From assembly GCA_023333565.1 (NCBI GenBank), contig JAJKFH010000374.1:5828001-5892000 (forward strand): 64,000 nucleotides of DNA. The letters are read 5' to 3'. Both the position numbers and the translations under genes were made by a program. Below are positions 61,041 through 64,000 of this stretch, one piece after another (position 1 is the stretch's first letter; every line of letters begins with the position of its first letter). Origin of the DNA: Puffinus mauretanicus. Lineage: Eukaryota > Chordata > Aves > Procellariiformes > Procellariidae. A model generated the notes under the pieces. It did not search any database. It was not told the origin of the DNA and saw nothing but the letters and a program-made list of their open reading frames with translations.

Positions 61041-64000
61041 CTAGAGGAAAAGCTAGGATAAAGAAATACATATAGGTGCTTATTATTTTGTCGGGATCTG
61101 TTTATTCCTTGTGCTATCTCGGGTAGGAATTCTCCAGGTTTCTCTAAAACATCTCAGTCTGCCAGCTTCAGCTGTGCCCTTGTAGAGGGGAATGGTAACC
61201 CTGAGGTAATTTTTAACTTTCTGGGGAACCTGAGGAACTTGGCTTCTGAAGGCAACTGGACCAGAGGTTTATCCCTATGATATAAACTTTGAAATATTCT
61301 CTGCTTTGCTTACATATGAAAAAAGCTGGGGGGGGGGGGGAAGAGAAAAGAAAAAGCAACTGCTGATCACTTTTATGGTCAAGCAAATAATACAACATTT
61401 CACTCTAAAATTTTGACCTGGCAGGGGCATGCTGTCAGGACTATATGATACCTCTATGATACTTCTATATACTAAGTGTGTAATTGTCACGTTCTTAGAA
61501 TGACAGAAATAGAATAAAAGATCTCAAACTCAAATCCTTTTCTGCATGACCCATGCTCTCTTTTGTTTTGCCATCATCCTTGCAAGATTGGAATAATTAA
61601 ATGTCACTGACAGTGTGTAGGAGTTCGACAGATGAAATATCTTACTTAAGAAGGTGAGTTTGACCAAAACTAAGAGCAAAATTGGGATTGGAGTCTTTCA
61701 CAGGAGGAAAAGAGTACATAGTAATCAAAGGCTATGTGGCAATTTCCTGTCTTCCTTGCTCCAGTGCAAATCATGAGCAACTTCACAGATGTGGACTGAC
61801 TGATAATAGTTTGTTTTCGGGGTTTTTTTTATGTCTTCCTTATATCCACAGAGTCTGATGTGTAAACACCTAGGATTAGATTAGGATCAGATTTTCAGGT
61901 GGTACAACACCATATGGTTCATCCTGATATTTGTGAGGACCTAACTCTCACTGTAAACACAGCAAGCAGACCTTGTTTGAGATTATTAATTCAGTTATGG
62001 CTACCCTTTCTCCTTACTATCTTAGAATCAGATACCAGCACTTAGAAGATATAAGCAAAATCTAACGTCTGTACCATATATCTTTTTTTATCGTATGACC
62101 TGCTGTGCACTGTATCTACATTTCTCACCTTTTTTATCTTTTCATCAGCTTTTGTCAAGCATGATCTCACCAGGAACTTATTTTGCAATATGAGCTCAAC
62201 CGAGCATTTCAGGAATCTTTGATGCATTCCAAGATGGGTATTTATTCAACAGGATAAAAAGGAAATCCTAGCCTAAGGTCAATCTCATGCCAAGCCCTTT
62301 TGATTTTGGTTAGCAAAGCTAGAATCTATCACTGCAATAAAGATTTCCATTTACATTTTCCTTCTCTCTGCTGTTCCATTTACTACTGATTTGACTGCAC
62401 ATTTGGTACAGAGCAGCATTTAGTGAAGAAGAGGCAGAGCACGGAGCCATGGACAAAGTATATCACATTTCTTCTGTGGGTTGAAGTTTTTCTGTGTTTT
62501 TTTTTTTTTTTCCTTCTAGTTGCTCACATTGCATTAGTGATGTAAATCTTTTCATTCTCTCTTACATATATATTAGCACCTAGAGATACCTATCATCTAA
62601 ATAATTTCTGGCAGAGCCAGTAAGGCAGATTTTAGGGTAAAATTTATCAAGGTGGGGACGATTGGCACAACTCTGGATTTACTGGGAGGGCTAACAAAGT
62701 TCCCCAGCAGCATTATATGCAATAGCACATTAACCAGTGCCATATTACACCACATTACACATAATTCAAGGACTACTTTAATCTTACAGTGCATGGTCCT
62801 ACTTTGCATAAGAATCATCTTATATGGGCTTATGGTCTAGGAATGGGCAAATAAATGAAATCGCTTCATCAGAGCATCCCTTTATGATCGTACACATTAA
62901 GGCGGAGATCAATAAAAAGCAGCCTGCCTTCCTTTTCTTTTTTGGTTTCTTTTTAAACAGTATTTCTGAAATATTTGGTGACCTTATCATGATCCATGAA
63001 TCATGACTGCTGATCTGCATCATCAGGTGGAGCAGTGACATTTAATTTGAGAGCTTTCACAGGGCTGGAAGAAATTCTTTGTTGTTGGGTCCTTGTAGGA
63101 AAGGGGTTGAGGTATGACAAGCGCTTACAGCTGACTGTTGGTTATATATTCTAAACTGATGAAGACCACAAAGTTCTTATTTCATGTCCTCAGCTTAAGG
63201 TCAGCATGCTTATTTCTGATGGCAGAATAGTAGGAATGGGTGAATATTTTTAGTCCTTTAGCCAACAATCTTTCCTATAGACTCATTAGTTTTCGAACTA
63301 AGGTCAGTCTCTTAAAAGAAAAGAATAATGAAAAACATTTTTAACCTTCTTTCCCAGAATGTGCTATAGAAAAGTACATTTTGACACTGAGGAGAGGCAC
63401 ATTAGCAAAATCAGTTTGCCAAGAGTTTATTTTTGGGGGAAAAAAAAAAAGCAACAAACATCAGTGGGAATACTGATGGAGTAAAACTGATGTTTTAGAG
63501 GGAAACACGATTCAAAAAAATCCTTTATAGTTATTTTCATTATCATCATTGTTGTGCCAACATTATACTTTCATGGGAGGAAAAATAAAGTGTAAGGATT
63601 TCAGGAAAAAACATGACAGATCATAAAGTTACAGCCTCTGAACTTCTCACAGATAAAGTTTGCAAATCTGGGTTAGGGTCCGTGAATATCCCAGGCTGAA
63701 ATTAAACAGGGAAAGAAAACATTAGTAGGGAAAGAAATCAAGGGGCAGCAAAGCTCCGCTTAAAATCAGTCCAGCATATGGAAGGTTTGTCTTACCCACT
63801 GAAAGTGCTTGTCTTTTCTAGACGGGGTGACTAGAACTCTAATTTAGCTAAGAGTTAACAAGTAAGTGCTTGAATCAGACAGAAAAATTTTCCCTTAATC
63901 TGGCTGAATGTTTATTGTTGGCTTTTTGATTCACAGAAAAAAAGCAGTATTTCAACTCTTTGCCCCAGTTTGGGATGGGTGGGAAAGAAACCTTAACATT
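61041..64000. other. Unique AT-rich noncoding DNA
   Basis: Contains a run of 13 G at 61328-61340 followed by a purine stretch, and a poly(T) run near 62498-62512. No gene, RNA or repeat family recognised. Frames are all under 78 codons. Confidence 0.5.

Overview
This window looks like avian nuclear DNA, most likely from a neoavian bird, and it is intergenic or deep-intronic. The evidence is a CR1 LINE 3' end at 21370-21995 finishing in the avian (ATTCTGTG)n tail, three solo LTRs of an endogenous retrovirus family of a type I know from bird genomes (TGTCCTGGTTTC...GGTTAAACCACAACA), AT-rich unique DNA and several very old SINE/LINE relics. I find no convincing protein-coding gene, tRNA, rRNA or other RNA gene. 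The longest open frames are about 130-143 codons. They lack recognisable domains and are what chance gives in 64 kb of AT-rich DNA.

Layout. 1-4.7 kb: unique DNA with a polypurine microsatellite (about 1.08-1.23 kb), a poly(T) tract and a SINE-like relic. 4.7-5.3 kb: solo LTR 'A' (minus). 5.3-15.3 kb: unique DNA with MIR-like relics. 15.3-16.0 kb and 17.5-17.9 kb: two decayed CR1-clade fragments (minus). 19.5 kb: a long (TTC)n array. 21.4-22.0 kb: the youngest CR1 copy (plus). 22.0-24.9 kb: unique DNA with an enhancer-like segment. 24.9-25.4 kb: solo LTR 'B' (minus). 25.4-45.8 kb: unique DNA with scattered MIR-like relics and another enhancer-like block near 36.5-36.8 kb. 45.8-46.3 kb: solo LTR 'C' (plus), with an odd inverted 3' extension. 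46.3-55.5 kb: AT-rich unique DNA. 55.5-56.7 kb: a rearranged CR1 followed by an anomalous GC-rich block. 59.1-61.0 kb: two more CR1-clade relics and a composite (TAA)n(CAT)n array. 61.0-64.0 kb: unique DNA.

The most notable points are the inverted terminal extension on LTR C, conserved ATF/CREB sites in two LTRs, two decayed LINE copies that together cover an almost continuous stretch of one ancient consensus, the GC-rich block with a TATA-like box near 56.65 kb, and a few low-confidence exon-like segments. I did not find a new multi-gene system, and the sequence contains no gene cluster that could encode one. All family assignments were made by eye from remembered repeat consensus features, without a database search.
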